Source: SHAN690 sp040221375
GTDB taxonomy: Bacteria > Bacteroidota > Bacteroidia > Flavobacteriales_G > Salibacteraceae
NCBI GenBank assembly: GCA_040221375.1
Contig: JAVKEP010000110.1
Span: 62,001-126,000 of the forward strand
DNA length: 64,000 nucleotides
Direction of reading: 5' to 3'
The notes beneath the pieces are model-generated. The model searched no databases. It was not told the DNA's origin and saw only the letters and a program-made list of their open reading frames with translations. Position numbers and translations under genes: made by a program. Of this stretch, positions 42,348 to 51,162 are shown piece by piece. Every line of letters begins with the position of its first letter. Position 1 is the first letter of the stretch.

Positions 42348-42546
42348 GAATCAAGAACGGCGATTCGGCTTGGATCGGTTCGATTGATTTCCGCAGCAGG
42401 ATCGAAATCGTTCCAAGATTTGTCGAAACCACTCATGTTGAGTTTCGTTGCTTGTCGGACGTTGAATCCGCTCGAATATCATGAAGCTAATCCAAGGTAG
42501 GTATCATCTACTCCTATAAAGCACTTAAGTCATTGGATGCGTGGAC

Positions 42547-42554
42547 TATATTTG
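42547..42554 (+). promoter_or_regulatory. -7 box of the two-lipoprotein operon
   Basis: TATATTTG matches the consensus and lies 26 bases before the ATG at 42581. The only TTG nearby (42533-42535) is too close to be a normal -33 element. Confidence 0.45.
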
Positions 42555-42580
42555 TCACAGACTAACCCAATCAACCCGCT

Positions 42581-43495
42581 ATGAGAACGAATCGTTTGTA
42601 CGGTCGTCTTTTGGGCCTTCTACTCCTGATCGGCATTGCTGGTGGCTGTAGCTCTGGATCCGATGCCGATGTAGACCAACTCACTTCTGAAAATGAACGC
42701 TTAAGAAAACAAGTCAAGGCCCAAGATTCAGTGGTAACACGGATTGGGGTAGGCGCGAAGTTTGTGAACGCATACCTCGATTCGCTAGAGAACCTAGAGT
42801 CAGCCATCCGGCGCGACTTGGCTTCGCAAGCGGCGGATTCAGTCATCGTAGGCAAGGTCAAATCCATGACGTCGCTGGTGAGTTTGAATCGGCATATTGT
42901 GCAAGACCTTAGAAGCTCCCTAGGAGAAGGAAACTTAGCGGCGCAGTTGCTGCTTGACCATGTCGTTCGGTTAGATACGAAAGTCAAGGCTCAGGAGCTT
43001 AAAATCGCCATGATGAATAAAGACCTCAAAGAATTGGGAGCTGAGCTGAGCGGAGTGCTTGGCGAGTACGCAGACCTCCAGACCGAATATGACCTTCAGT
43101 CGCGTGGAATGCGACAGATGAAGGATCAAGTGAAGAACTTGGAAGTGGAATTGACGAAGAAGGAGGAAGAGCTGGATGTGCGAGAAAGAAAATTGAACAC
43201 GGCCTATTACTTCTTTGGAACCAAGAAAGAGTTGCTGTCAATGAACATCATCAAGAAGGCCAATTTGCTCACGTTCGAACTGAACGAAGACATCAAGTTG
43301 ACCCAACTCAATAAGGTCGATACCCGTGTGTTCGATGCGTTGACTATTCCAACCAAAGGCCTAAAAATCATGTCAGATCACCCGGCAGCATCGTACACCA
43401 TTACCGAAATAAATGGTTCCAGCAGCATTCGAATCTCTGATCAAGTGGCATTCTGGTCGATTACCAAGACCTTGATCATTCAAACGGAGGGCTGA
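42581..43495 (+). CDS. Coiled-coil lipoprotein, paralogue of the gene at 28738
   Basis: The 304-residue protein has lipobox 'IAGGC' near Cys23, then extended coiled coil ('LTSENERLRKQVKAQDSVV', 'NLEVELTKKEEELDVRERKL'). The conserved C-terminal block is 'LNTAYYFFGTKKELLSMNII', 'SDHPAASYTITEI' and 'QVAFWSITKTLIIQ'. Those blocks align with the 28738 protein. Its stop overlaps the next start (TGATG), so the two lipoproteins are coupled. Role unknown; Cbp1-type adhesin is a tentative comparison. Confidence 0.8.
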   Translation: MRTNRLYGRLLGLLLLIGIAGGCSSGSDADVDQLTSENERLRKQVKAQDSVVTRIGVGAKFVNAYLDSLENLESAIRRDLASQAADSVIVGKVKSMTSLVSLNRHIVQDLRSSLGEGNLAAQLLLDHVVRLDTKVKAQELKIAMMNKDLKELGAELSGVLGEYADLQTEYDLQSRGMRQMKDQVKNLEVELTKKEEELDVRERKLNTAYYFFGTKKELLSMNIIKKANLLTFELNEDIKLTQLNKVDTRVFDALTIPTKGLKIMSDHPAASYTITEINGSSSIRISDQVAFWSITKTLIIQTEG

Positions 43496-44211
43496 TGGAG
43501 CAGGGTTTTGGCGATAGAAAACACCTTTGGGTGCTGGTTATGTTGGCGATGGTGGTATCCTGCTCGGGAGGTTCACGTTCGGGAGGAGATGTGTCTGAAG
43601 GTGAGATCATCTACCAAGTTTCCTATCCAGAAATGGACCCTAAAGGCAGCCTTGTTATGATGCTTCCTGATGAGTTGAAGATCACATTCAAGGAGAATAA
43701 AATGAAGACCTCTTTCAAGACGGCCGCTGGCGTTTTGAGAATGGATGTCATTTCCGATGCCGATGCCTATGAGATGATCAATACTATAGAGATTTTTGGC
43801 GATCAATACGCCGTAGTAATCGACTCATCTGCGGACTACCGATTGGGACGAAGTTTGGGGAATTTTAAAGCGGAAAAAACAGAGGAGGTTGTGGAGCTAG
43901 CGGGAAAAAAAGTGCGAAAAGTAAACCTCTATTTTGAGGGGGAGGACGACCCCAAGACCATTTTTGTGTCGGACGAATTTGATGTGGTTGACCCCAATTG
44001 GGCAACGATCTATGGCTCCATACAGGGCATGCTTATGGAATACGAAATCGAGCACTATGACATATTGATGCACCTCAAGGCGGCAGATATCCGGCTCAAG
44101 GAGATCGATGACTCTGAATTCATCGTCGATGAAGATTGTAAAATGATGAGCCAAGAAGAATTTGATGCATTCGTGCGGAGTAACCTGAGCATACTGCTCG
44201 ATGATCTATGA
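43495..44211 (+). CDS. Lipoprotein, possibly DUF4412-like
   Basis: The 238-residue protein has lipobox 'MVVSC' (Cys ~23) and a beta-rich body: 'GEIIYQVSYPEMDPKGSLVM', 'LPDELKITFKENKMKTSF', 'KVRKVNLYFEGEDDPKTIFV'. The N-terminal pattern of strands with 'F.enk.k' resembles Bacteroidetes DUF4412/GLPGLI-type periplasmic proteins. It overlaps the coiled-coil lipoprotein by one base. Confidence 0.7.
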   Translation: MEQGFGDRKHLWVLVMLAMVVSCSGGSRSGGDVSEGEIIYQVSYPEMDPKGSLVMMLPDELKITFKENKMKTSFKTAAGVLRMDVISDADAYEMINTIEIFGDQYAVVIDSSADYRLGRSLGNFKAEKTEEVVELAGKKVRKVNLYFEGEDDPKTIFVSDEFDVVDPNWATIYGSIQGMLMEYEIEHYDILMHLKAADIRLKEIDDSEFIVDEDCKMMSQEEFDAFVRSNLSILLDDL

Positions 44212-44293
44212 TTAAACTTCAGAATGTATCGTGCCTAAAGCTTGAGTTTGGCCTGCGAGAAGACGCTTTCCGAGCAGAGTTGAACGAATCCAG

Positions 44294-44680
44294 TCAGAGA
44301 ACAGGGAAGTAATGCGGTGCATTGTTCTCATCAAATAACGTATTCCCATTGAAGTCGATTCGAACGATGTGTCGATGCAGACCGTACGGGTCCAATGGAG
44401 TGAAATGATCGGCGAAATAGATAGTAACGACCTTTCCTATGAGAAGTTTCTTGAGCGCGTCTGATCGCAATCCAAACTGTGTGCCTCTGTTGATGTAATA
44501 TTCCGTTTCGCTTCCTTGTACACAAAAGGTGATGTCACCAGGACCACCGAGGTCCAGAACGTCCGCGACGATTGCTTCAATGCTAGATGCATTTTCTGGG
44601 CTTGTGTCGATCGGCCGAAGCGTCAAGATGAACAAGAGCCCGACCAACGAGCCTAATGTAATTAGTATTCCTCTTTTCAT
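44294..44680 (-). CDS. Hypothetical membrane-anchored protein (128 aa)
   Basis: ATG 44680 gives one N-terminal helix ('GILITLGSLVGLLFILTL') and a beta-rich tail ('GDITFCVQGSETEYYINRG', 'LIGKVVTIYFADHFTPLDPY'). I recognise no family. It is an isolated minus-strand gene. Confidence 0.6.
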   Translation of the reverse strand: MKRGILITLGSLVGLLFILTLRPIDTSPENASSIEAIVADVLDLGGPGDITFCVQGSETEYYINRGTQFGLRSDALKKLLIGKVVTIYFADHFTPLDPYGLHRHIVRIDFNGNTLFDENNAPHYFPVL

Positions 44681-44797
44681 CAATGATGACGTTGGTCAAA
44701 GGTGGTTAATATTCTATATGATTAATAATCAATGAATTAAGTCAAGTTTAATAGAGCAGTTCACCAATAGTCAAGGCAAAACGGGGGAGGCAAATTT

Positions 44798-45265
44798 TTA
44801 GTATATCATGTCCACGTCCAGCTGATTTCCGCGTTCTTTGGCCTTTCTATCCATCGCTGCACCTAGTGCTATTCCAATGACCAATCCCACAGGTATGCCG
44901 ATTCCAAGAAGGCCCATATTTTGCATTGATAGGCCAAAAGAAATTCCCAACGGAACTCCAAATACTGCCATTCCCAATCCCGTCCACACATTTCGGTGAT
45001 AGTTTCTTGGCGTGAGCTTCAATTTACGAACGGCAAGGTCGAGTAGCTTTCTTTGGCACCTAAGAATGGCTTTTCCGACTTGATTTTGGGTTCCATGATG
45101 CGCATTGAGTACATCAATCTGCTGGTTGATGAGCTCGGAAATCTCCTCTGGGACCGGATGTTTCTCAATTTCAGCGATAAATCGACGAAGTTTCTGCAGT
45201 CGCTTGTAAGCTTTACTTCCTTCTTTTATTTCTGATAAATCAGCGATTTGGTGTAATTCAGACAT
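44798..45265 (-). CDS. Small membrane protein with two C-terminal helices (155 aa)
   Basis: The start is set at ATG 45265, because the frame extension above it overlaps the next gene and looks non-coding. The N-terminal ~95 residues are charged and helical ('SKAYKRLQKLRRFIAEIEKH'). The C-terminal part has two membrane segments ('TGLGMAVFGVPLGISFGLSM', 'GLLGIGIPVGLVIGIALGAA') with a glycine-zipper feel. Function unknown. Confidence 0.65.
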   Translation of the reverse strand: MSELHQIADLSEIKEGSKAYKRLQKLRRFIAEIEKHPVPEEISELINQQIDVLNAHHGTQNQVGKAILRCQRKLLDLAVRKLKLTPRNYHRNVWTGLGMAVFGVPLGISFGLSMQNMGLLGIGIPVGLVIGIALGAAMDRKAKERGNQLDVDMIY

Positions 45266-45275
45266 GCTTGACAGA

Positions 45276-45614
45276 TTAGTTGCTTTGGTTGAATTCCAGC
45301 GCCTTTTCGACCCACCAATCGAGGTCGTCTTCAGCATCGAAGCCTTCAGGGTCTACGTACAGAAAGCCACGCATGGTTTTTCCCGTAAAGTCCATTTCAC
45401 GGCTACCTTTCTTGAAAATCAGGCGATCGTGGGACGCCCTTCCTACCCGCACCATTAACCGGTCTGCACCGGTGCTTTTGTCAATGTCTATCCCCAAACA
45501 CATTTTTTCGTTCACCATGAAGATGAGCCCACCCATCATTTTTTTGATGTCAGTCAAGCCCTTGTTTCGGAGACGCCTTTCGATTCTGTCGGCTAAAAAC
45601 GTGCTGTATGCCAT
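45276..45614 (-). CDS. TfoX N-terminal domain protein
   Basis: At 112 residues it matches the stand-alone TfoX/Sxy N-terminal domain: 'KKMMGGLIFMVNEKMCLGID', 'DRLMVRVGRASHDRL', 'MDFTGKTMRGFLYVDPEGF'. Stand-alone versions are common in Bacteroidetes; no competence role is implied. Confidence 0.88.
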   Translation of the reverse strand: MAYSTFLADRIERRLRNKGLTDIKKMMGGLIFMVNEKMCLGIDIDKSTGADRLMVRVGRASHDRLIFKKGSREMDFTGKTMRGFLYVDPEGFDAEDDLDWWVEKALEFNQSN

Positions 45615-45629
45615 GGGATGTTCGTTGCG

Positions 45630-46061
45630 TCAATGGTTTGTAGGTTCGTACATTACTTCGAGTTTGATTCCATCGGGGTCCTTGAAGAACAGGGCATAAT
45701 AGCGCTCACCGTGCTCTGGATAATGACGGGGTGGATTCACAATATCGGCGTTAATCGCTTTGATGTTGCGATAGAATGCATCGACATGCTGTTCTGAATC
45801 AGCCTTGAAGGCCAAGTGATGGAGCGAGCCAGGTCTGCGACGGTGAACCGCTACTTCCCTGAGCGAACTCCTGGGCGAGTTGATTCCGATCGTGAGTTTG
45901 GGGTGGACGTATTCTATAACGTCGAAGTCGTGCGCATCTACTCGGCCTTTGGTTTTTAACGAAAGATCGAATCCGAACAGGGGCATCAATTGATCGTAGA
46001 ACATTTCTGCTCGAGATAGATCCTTGACCGTGATCTGGATATGGTCGATGATTGGCGTCAC
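45630..46061 (-). CDS. VOC family protein
   Basis: The 143-residue product starts at GTG 46061. It has 'IIDHIQITVKDLSRAEMFYD' and ends 'ALFFKDPDGIKLEVMYEPTN', typical of VOC enzymes, with metal-ligand positions His8 and Glu near the C-terminus. Substrate unknown. Confidence 0.88.
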   Translation of the reverse strand: MTPIIDHIQITVKDLSRAEMFYDQLMPLFGFDLSLKTKGRVDAHDFDVIEYVHPKLTIGINSPRSSLREVAVHRRRPGSLHHLAFKADSEQHVDAFYRNIKAINADIVNPPRHYPEHGERYYALFFKDPDGIKLEVMYEPTNH

Positions 46062-46069
46062 GATTTAAG

Positions 46070-46387
46070 CTAGAAGGTCCAAAGAATTTTTACGCCATCG
46101 AATTGTTGCGTGCGGCAATCGTTCAGTTGCTTGGTCCGAACCACATTACCTTTGCTGAATTCAATTTCGATGTAGGTCGGTCTTTCGAGCCGATTTGCGG
46201 CAACACGAAGCTGACTGTGCCAGCCCCGAACCAATGCGTTTGGGTATTGTTCTCGATACATGTCCAACACCGCCTGGGGAATTACTCGTTCATTGGCGGG
46301 CTGACGGTAGGCACAGTTCGTCTGAGCCGAAAGTTGAGTCGTGCCCATGGATACTATGCAGTAGGCAATCAATCCCTGTGTGAACAT
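46070..46387 (-). CDS. Small secreted protein, PepSY-like
   Basis: ATG 46387 gives a signal peptide (MFTQGLIAYCIVSMGTTQLSAQ) and a mature part of about 83 residues. 'VIPQAVLDMYREQYPNALVR' followed by a Trp resembles PepSY-like/DUF2874 periplasmic modules. Assignment is weak. Confidence 0.55.
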   Translation of the reverse strand: MFTQGLIAYCIVSMGTTQLSAQTNCAYRQPANERVIPQAVLDMYREQYPNALVRGWHSQLRVAANRLERPTYIEIEFSKGNVVRTKQLNDCRTQQFDGVKILWTF

Positions 46388-46433
46388 CGAATTTGTCTGC
46401 AAAGCGGTTGGTAACGGTTGCGTGCGCCGCGCG

Positions 46434-46850
46434 TTATTTCGCGGTGAGTTTTAGTGCCAGCGTTCCTCCTATCCAAGCCATGGGTAGGTAAGCCAATGTT
46501 ATGTCGGCAACCGAAAACCATAGGGGGCCAGGAAGTAAATAGTTCACGATAATTCCGCCCATTAAAAATAAACCTCCGATGGCGTAAGCAAATTTCATTT
46601 TATGATTCGCCGCGATCAGCGCCGCAATGAAAGCACCGACAAGCGTGCCTAAGGCATGGGCTAGAAACGGGAACACGAAGTGTTCAAACGAGAGCGTTGG
46701 CATAGCCTCGGCCAATGCGGCCATGTCATTAGGGTCGATTCCTTCAATTGGTAGCATGGAATGTCCGAACTGAATTAGCCCCATGTTCACGATGCTTCCG
46801 CCGAACCAGCCGACAAGAATCGCAAGGATGTTTTTTAAGATTGGATGCAT
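46434..46850 (-). CDS. Four-helix integral membrane protein (138 aa)
   Basis: Four hydrophobic segments are visible: 'ILAILVGWFGGSIVNMGLIQ', 'FLAHALGTLVGAFIAALIAA', 'FAYAIGGLFLMGGIIVNYLL' and 'LAYLPMAWIGGTLALKL'. No function is recognised. Confidence 0.7.
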   Translation of the reverse strand: MHPILKNILAILVGWFGGSIVNMGLIQFGHSMLPIEGIDPNDMAALAEAMPTLSFEHFVFPFLAHALGTLVGAFIAALIAANHKMKFAYAIGGLFLMGGIIVNYLLPGPLWFSVADITLAYLPMAWIGGTLALKLTAK

Positions 46851-46919
46851 GGTATTAGGTTTTAGGAGGTGCGCGTAAAACTAATGTACAATTCTCAACA
46901 AAGGTGAGGGCACCAGGGG

Positions 46920-48230
46920 TCAGATCACCTTGACACGCACCTTCTTCTTTTTCAATCGACTGTTGTCCACCTGGCTGATGAGTCGGTCAAGTCCTTCTTC
47001 GTGAATTCCGACAAACGCACAGTCGTGCTTTACTTCGATTACGCCCAATTGTTCTTTGGTCAATCCTCCCTGTTTGATGAACAGTCCTGCGATGTCTCCT
47101 TTCGAAATTTTTTCTCGCCTTCCACCTGAAATGAACACGGTTTTCCATGGTGATGCAGGCAGATTAGGCGCTTTTTGGATTCTCTCTTCTTCCATCTTTG
47201 GCATGTAATCGGGAAGTTTTTCACCCGGACCTTGTAGAATGAACGCGGTTCCTCCAGCATGCATACGGGCTGTACGCCCGTTCCGGTGGGTAAACTCATG
47301 CGCACGGTTTGGAAGGTGATAGTGCAGTATGAATTCGATCTCTGGGATATCGAGTCCACGCGCAGCGAGATCGGTAGCGACAATGATGCGGTGGGTGCCG
47401 TTTCTGAATTTGATCAGAGCGCGTTCCCGGTCTTGTTGTTCCATCCCTCCATGAAAGCATCCGTGTGAGATGCCATGGTCATCCAGTGTTTCGCTTACCC
47501 GGTCAATGCTGTCTTTAAAGTTGCAAAAGACGATTCCCGGTTTGTCGCCAAAGTGTTTCAATGATTTCACGAGGGTTTCCAATTTGTCTTTATCGGGCGA
47601 TTGAATCACCTTTAACTCGAGCTTGGACGATCCGCGGTTCAAGTAGTTGATCTGCCTCGGTGAAGCCAATCCAACGAAACCAGGAACCTCAAGTTCTTGT
47701 GACGCCGAGGTTAAAACTTTCTTCTTTAATGAACGCAAGGCACGCAGAACTTCCTTCATTTCTGACTCAAATCCGATTTCCAGCGACTTGTCGAACTCGT
47801 CCAATACCAAAGCATGTATGCCTGTGGTTTCAATCGTGCTCCTTCTCAAGTGGTCCGCGATCCTTCCGGGTGTGCCTATCAGGATGGTCGGGGGATGTTT
47901 GAGTGCTTCCCTATCCTTCGAGAAGGATTGACCGCCGTAAAAAGCATTGATTTTTAATCCCGCACCCATGTCTCGGATTACCTGTTCGATCTGGATCGCC
48001 AGTTCTCTCGACGGCACCAAGATGAGCAGTTGAATGCCATCTGCGTCTCGGTTGATTTGTTCGATGAGCGGGAGCACAAAAGCCAAGGTTTTTCCAGTTC
48101 CTGTGGGCGAAAGCAAGATGGTCTCCGAGTTATCGTGAATGGCAGTATACGCTTCTTCTTGCATTGCATTCAATGCTTCGATGCCCATTTTTTTCAAGAT
48201 GTCTTGCTGGGTGGGGTTAAGTTCAGGCAT
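46920..48230 (-). CDS. DEAD-box RNA helicase with DbpA-type C-terminal domain
   Basis: ATG 48230 is preferred over an upstream TTG. The 436-residue protein has Q motif 'LNPTQQDIL', motif I 'SPTGTGKTLAFVLPL', 'PSRELAIQIEQV', 'GTPGRIADHL', motif II as DEFD ('LVLDEFDKSLEIGF'), motif III 'TSAS', motif V 'VATDLAARGLDIPE' and motif VI 'HRNGRTARM'. The final ~75 residues ('KTVFISGGRREKISKGDIAG', 'EVKHDCAFVGIHEEGLDRL') form a DbpA RNA-binding domain, which in E. coli targets 23S rRNA hairpin 92. It probably takes part in 50S assembly. Confidence 0.92.
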   Translation of the reverse strand: MPELNPTQQDILKKMGIEALNAMQEEAYTAIHDNSETILLSPTGTGKTLAFVLPLIEQINRDADGIQLLILVPSRELAIQIEQVIRDMGAGLKINAFYGGQSFSKDREALKHPPTILIGTPGRIADHLRRSTIETTGIHALVLDEFDKSLEIGFESEMKEVLRALRSLKKKVLTSASQELEVPGFVGLASPRQINYLNRGSSKLELKVIQSPDKDKLETLVKSLKHFGDKPGIVFCNFKDSIDRVSETLDDHGISHGCFHGGMEQQDRERALIKFRNGTHRIIVATDLAARGLDIPEIEFILHYHLPNRAHEFTHRNGRTARMHAGGTAFILQGPGEKLPDYMPKMEEERIQKAPNLPASPWKTVFISGGRREKISKGDIAGLFIKQGGLTKEQLGVIEVKHDCAFVGIHEEGLDRLISQVDNSRLKKKKVRVKVI

Positions 48231-48329
48231 GCAGTGCAATTAAAGCATTTCGGTGATGGAAAAATCCATGGGATTGTCGGCGACTAAGGTACGAGGCGTG
48301 GCAGTAAGCAAGGCTCATTTTGACTAGAA

Positions 48330-49259
48330 TTAGTCAGAAGCACGCCTAGGCGGTAAAAAGATTTCGGCGATCATGCAGCGTACGCTCCCGCCTCCGAATC
48401 GTTCAACCGTTTCAACGTTGAGTGGGACTAGCTCACAGCTTTGCTCCAGTACTTTTTTTTGACTGGCATTCAAGTGGCCGAAAGCGGTGGTCGACAAAGC
48501 GAGTATGTTTTTCTTATTCGGAATGGCCAGCTCGAGCATGTTACCGCAAAACGACTGCATTTGTGTATGACTGATCGCTATGATCTCTCTACCAGAGGCC
48601 TCTAAGCGCTCCATGACATAGGATTTTTCAGAGCTATGTTTGAAGCTCTCTAAACAAACCACAGCGAAGTCGTTTCCTATGGTCATCATTACATTGGTAT
48701 GATATATCTCGCCACCCTTTTGATCCAAAGCATCAAAGAATACAGGCTCGTAGTGCAAGCGTGAACACGTTTCTTCAAATAAGCTTTTTTCTGTGCGTGG
48801 AGACCGACAAGCATAGGCTATACGCGCGGTATGATCGAATACCATGCTGCCTGTTCCTTCAAGGATTCGACCCGATGCTTCGTTCATCGTCAGATCAACG
48901 ATTTGGTGGACGTCGAATGACTTTCCGACTTGATGGATGATTGCTTCACGCCGCTCATGCCGCCTTGAGGGTGCAAGCATCGGATAGATGATCACTTGTC
49001 CATTGGCGTGAAAGCTTACCCAGTTGTTTGGAAATAGCGCGTCGGGTTTAATGGGGTGCGTCGTATCCTTCGCAGTGCAGACGTTTACACCTTTCTCAGC
49101 CAATCGGGCAGCGAGCATATCGAATTCACGCAGCGCTTTTTGGGCGATCTCTTGGACTTGATGAGTTTCGTTGGACTGGAAGGCATTCGACTCCGCGGTT
49201 TCGGAATTGTAGCCAAAATGTGCAGGTCTTACAAGCAGGATGCTGTTGGTGGTTTGCAT
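48330..49259 (-). CDS. ctlX: Citrulline/arginine-deiminase-related hydrolase CtlX
   Basis: ATG 49259 starts 'MQTTNSILLVRPAHFGYNSE'; a GTG lies 12 bases upstream. The 309-residue amidinotransferase-fold enzyme carries 'DALFPNNWVSFHANGQVIIY' (substrate Asp/Asn), 'LEGTGSMVFDHTARIAYAC', catalytic His in 'GGEIYHTNVMMTIGNDFAV' and catalytic Cys in 'RFGGGSVRCMIAEIFLP'. This set matches CtlX, implicated in citrulline use. The exact substrate is inferred from family. Confidence 0.88.
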   Translation of the reverse strand: MQTTNSILLVRPAHFGYNSETAESNAFQSNETHQVQEIAQKALREFDMLAARLAEKGVNVCTAKDTTHPIKPDALFPNNWVSFHANGQVIIYPMLAPSRRHERREAIIHQVGKSFDVHQIVDLTMNEASGRILEGTGSMVFDHTARIAYACRSPRTEKSLFEETCSRLHYEPVFFDALDQKGGEIYHTNVMMTIGNDFAVVCLESFKHSSEKSYVMERLEASGREIIAISHTQMQSFCGNMLELAIPNKKNILALSTTAFGHLNASQKKVLEQSCELVPLNVETVERFGGGSVRCMIAEIFLPPRRASD

Positions 49260-49276
49260 GGTGGACGGCACAAATC

Positions 49277-49690
49277 CTATTTCGCCTTCATCGCGTTTCC
49301 TCTTTTCTCATGTGTGACCTCAGCTAACCCTAATGCCTCCATTAATGGTGGGATGTACATTCCCACACGCCCTCTGAAGTTCTTTTTCAGCCCATACCAG
49401 CCGCCAATGGGGTTGTCGCTCGACCTTGCCCAGTGCTCTACGGTGCCTTCTTTTGTCTCTTGCTTTTCATCTTTGCTTCCAAGTTCTACCCAGTCCCCTT
49501 TTTCATTGAGCATTTGATGCAGATCTTCTAAGCAACGAATGTCATAGTGAAGTACCGTCTTTCCAACAGTACAAACCAAGATGTCAGCGCCATTCTTCTC
49601 TTCTACATGCATGGTGTAGTCTGAGGAGAGAGGGGGTGTTTTTAGGGAGAGCGGTTTGTCTTTTGTGCCGATTTTTTCTTTCCAATTCAT
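49277..49690 (-). CDS. DUF6855-like protein (137 aa)
   Basis: The C-terminal part 'DNPIGGWYGLKKNFRGRVGM' and 'YIPPLMEALGLAEVTHEKRG' matches the small DUF6855 family as I recall it. No signal peptide. Function unknown. It lies 17 bases upstream of ctlX on the same strand and may be co-transcribed. Confidence 0.75.
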   Translation of the reverse strand: MNWKEKIGTKDKPLSLKTPPLSSDYTMHVEEKNGADILVCTVGKTVLHYDIRCLEDLHQMLNEKGDWVELGSKDEKQETKEGTVEHWARSSDNPIGGWYGLKKNFRGRVGMYIPPLMEALGLAEVTHEKRGNAMKAK

Positions 49691-49756
49691 GGGTATAATT
49701 TTATTTTCAAGTTACGGATAGCAAGATCATGACAGAAAATACTCCTATTATCATCT

Positions 49757-50266
49757 TCAGTGGATTCTGATACCGTGAGTGGTAAATGAAATACCTTGTT
49801 GTCCAGACGTTGAGATCATGACGCCTTCAAAGAGGGGTTCGTTGGAGGAGGGAAGGATGCTCCAATCAAACAAAAAATTTGCTCCGGTTCCACCGGTTTG
49901 GTCGGTCTGGTCAATGACGATTTCAACGGTTTCTAACGGGGCGATATAGATGGGCTGATCAAAGTAGGTCCTTATCAAATTCCCTTTGGTATCGAAGAAC
50001 TCAGCTTTTTGAATGTAGAGCGTATCGGCGCGATGGGTGTTGCGCATGCTGACGGTGGCTGTGAGGTCATGGGTGCGATGCTCTGTTTGGCTGTATATTT
50101 CGGAATAGATTGACAAGTATGTAGAGCCGTGTACCAGAGAATCCATCCCGAGTTGCTTCACCGTTCGCTTGCTCCACTTGTTTGTGTGGGTAGAACTGGG
50201 CGCGGCTTCTTCAGCGCATCCCTGCAGCAGTAAGGCAAGCATTAAGATTGATGTAAACAGTTTCAT
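49757..50266 (-). CDS. DUF3124 lipoprotein
   Basis: The 169-residue protein has lipobox 'LLQGC' (Cys17). The mature domain has 'SIYSEIYSQTEHRTHDLTAT', 'SMRNTHRADTLYIQKAEFFD', 'QTGGTGANFLFDWSI' and 'EGVMISTSGQQGISFTTHGI', matching DUF3124. Role unknown. Confidence 0.85.
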   Translation of the reverse strand: MKLFTSILMLALLLQGCAEEAAPSSTHTNKWSKRTVKQLGMDSLVHGSTYLSIYSEIYSQTEHRTHDLTATVSMRNTHRADTLYIQKAEFFDTKGNLIRTYFDQPIYIAPLETVEIVIDQTDQTGGTGANFLFDWSILPSSNEPLFEGVMISTSGQQGISFTTHGIRIH

Positions 50267-50404
50267 GCAAATTGTTTTTGGTGGATCAAGACGGAAAAAT
50301 AAGAGAAAGTCAGCGAAGTCATGAAAGCAAGCTTGGATATTGGAATGGCCTGATCTACTTGGTTGGGAGAGACATGAAAGAAGGGGAACCAGCCGAGCTA
50401 GAGC

Positions 50405-50800
50405 TCAATGCGCTGCGCGTCCGAAATGAATTCGCATCGGCTCGAAATAATGCTCCTGCCATCCTTGCCGGTAATCGGGTTGTGCGTCCGGGATGTTGGT
50501 GTGCACAAGCGTAACGTGGCAATGGTCACCGTGGTCCCGAAACGTGACTGCAATCTGCGAATCTTTATCGCCATCTGCAAAATCAGTCGTTCGCCAAGCT
50601 TGAACGATCTTTTGTCCCGGGATCAGTTCGAGGTTTTTTCCTGAAATGTATCCGTCCCAAGCGAAGAAATCTCCACCCACTTCTTGGCTGCAATCCGCAG
50701 TTCCGCCGGTCATTTTTGTGTGGGCGTCGCTATCGAGCCACGCATGGTATAGAATGAAGGAGGGAACATGAAATACCGCTTCAATTTCGAATGCTTGCAT
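50405..50800 (-). CDS. SRPBCC/AHSA1-like protein
   Basis: The 131-residue protein has the helix-grip pattern 'IEAVFHVPSFILYHAWLDSD', 'EVGGDFFAWDGYISGKNLEL', 'IVQAWRTTDFADGDKDSQIA' and 'GWQEHYFEPMRIHF'. That is the activator-of-Hsp90-ATPase-like branch of SRPBCC. Ligand unknown. The 180 bases to the next tRNA show no gene. Confidence 0.88.
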   Translation of the reverse strand: MQAFEIEAVFHVPSFILYHAWLDSDAHTKMTGGTADCSQEVGGDFFAWDGYISGKNLELIPGQKIVQAWRTTDFADGDKDSQIAVTFRDHGDHCHVTLVHTNIPDAQPDYRQGWQEHYFEPMRIHFGRAAH

Positions 50801-50980
50801 GAGTTATAGCTTAGTGCATGAAAGTAAGTGATCGCAGTTAAGCCAACAAATGGAAATACAACAGTGCAAGAAGACAACGTGATATTTGACAGGAATTTGC
50901 AATCTTCGCACCCCGTTATAACCGATTCGAGCGATGGGAAGGACTGGCTTGCAAAAGCGGCGACATTGTTCGGATAGAAA

Positions 50981-51055
50981 GGGGCATTAGCTCAGTTGGT
51001 TCAGAGCGCTACCTTGACAGGGTAGAGGTCACTGGTTCGAGCCCAGTATGCCTCA
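50981..51055 (+). tRNA. tRNA-Val, anticodon GAC
   Basis: A 75-base cloverleaf: acceptor GGGGCAT pairs with ATGCCTC (one G-T). The anticodon stem CTACC/GGTAG holds loop TTGACAG with anticodon GAC. The T loop TTCGAGC and discriminator A are normal. No clear TAnnTTTG promoter is seen upstream. Confidence 0.95.
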
Positions 51056-51063
51056 CAAACGTG

Positions 51064-51095
51064 AAAAAAGCCTTCGCCAATGCGAGGGCTTTTTT
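51064..51095 (+). terminator. Rho-independent terminator after tRNA-Val(GAC)
   Basis: AAAGCCTTCGC pairs with GCGAGGGCTTT around CAAT, followed by T residues. It starts 9 bases after the tRNA. Confidence 0.88.
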
Positions 51096-51162
51096 ATTGG
51101 GTAATCCATCGATTAAACTCCCGTCTTTCAGCCGTGAGAGTGTACTTACCCACTACTAGCGA

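Noticed and set aside
42236..42436. Minus-strand frame over tRNA-Val
   Set aside because: It is antisense to the tRNA and its terminator.
50272..50514. 80-codon plus-strand frame
   Set aside because: Overlaps the SRPBCC gene antisense and the DUF3124 promoter region without coding features.
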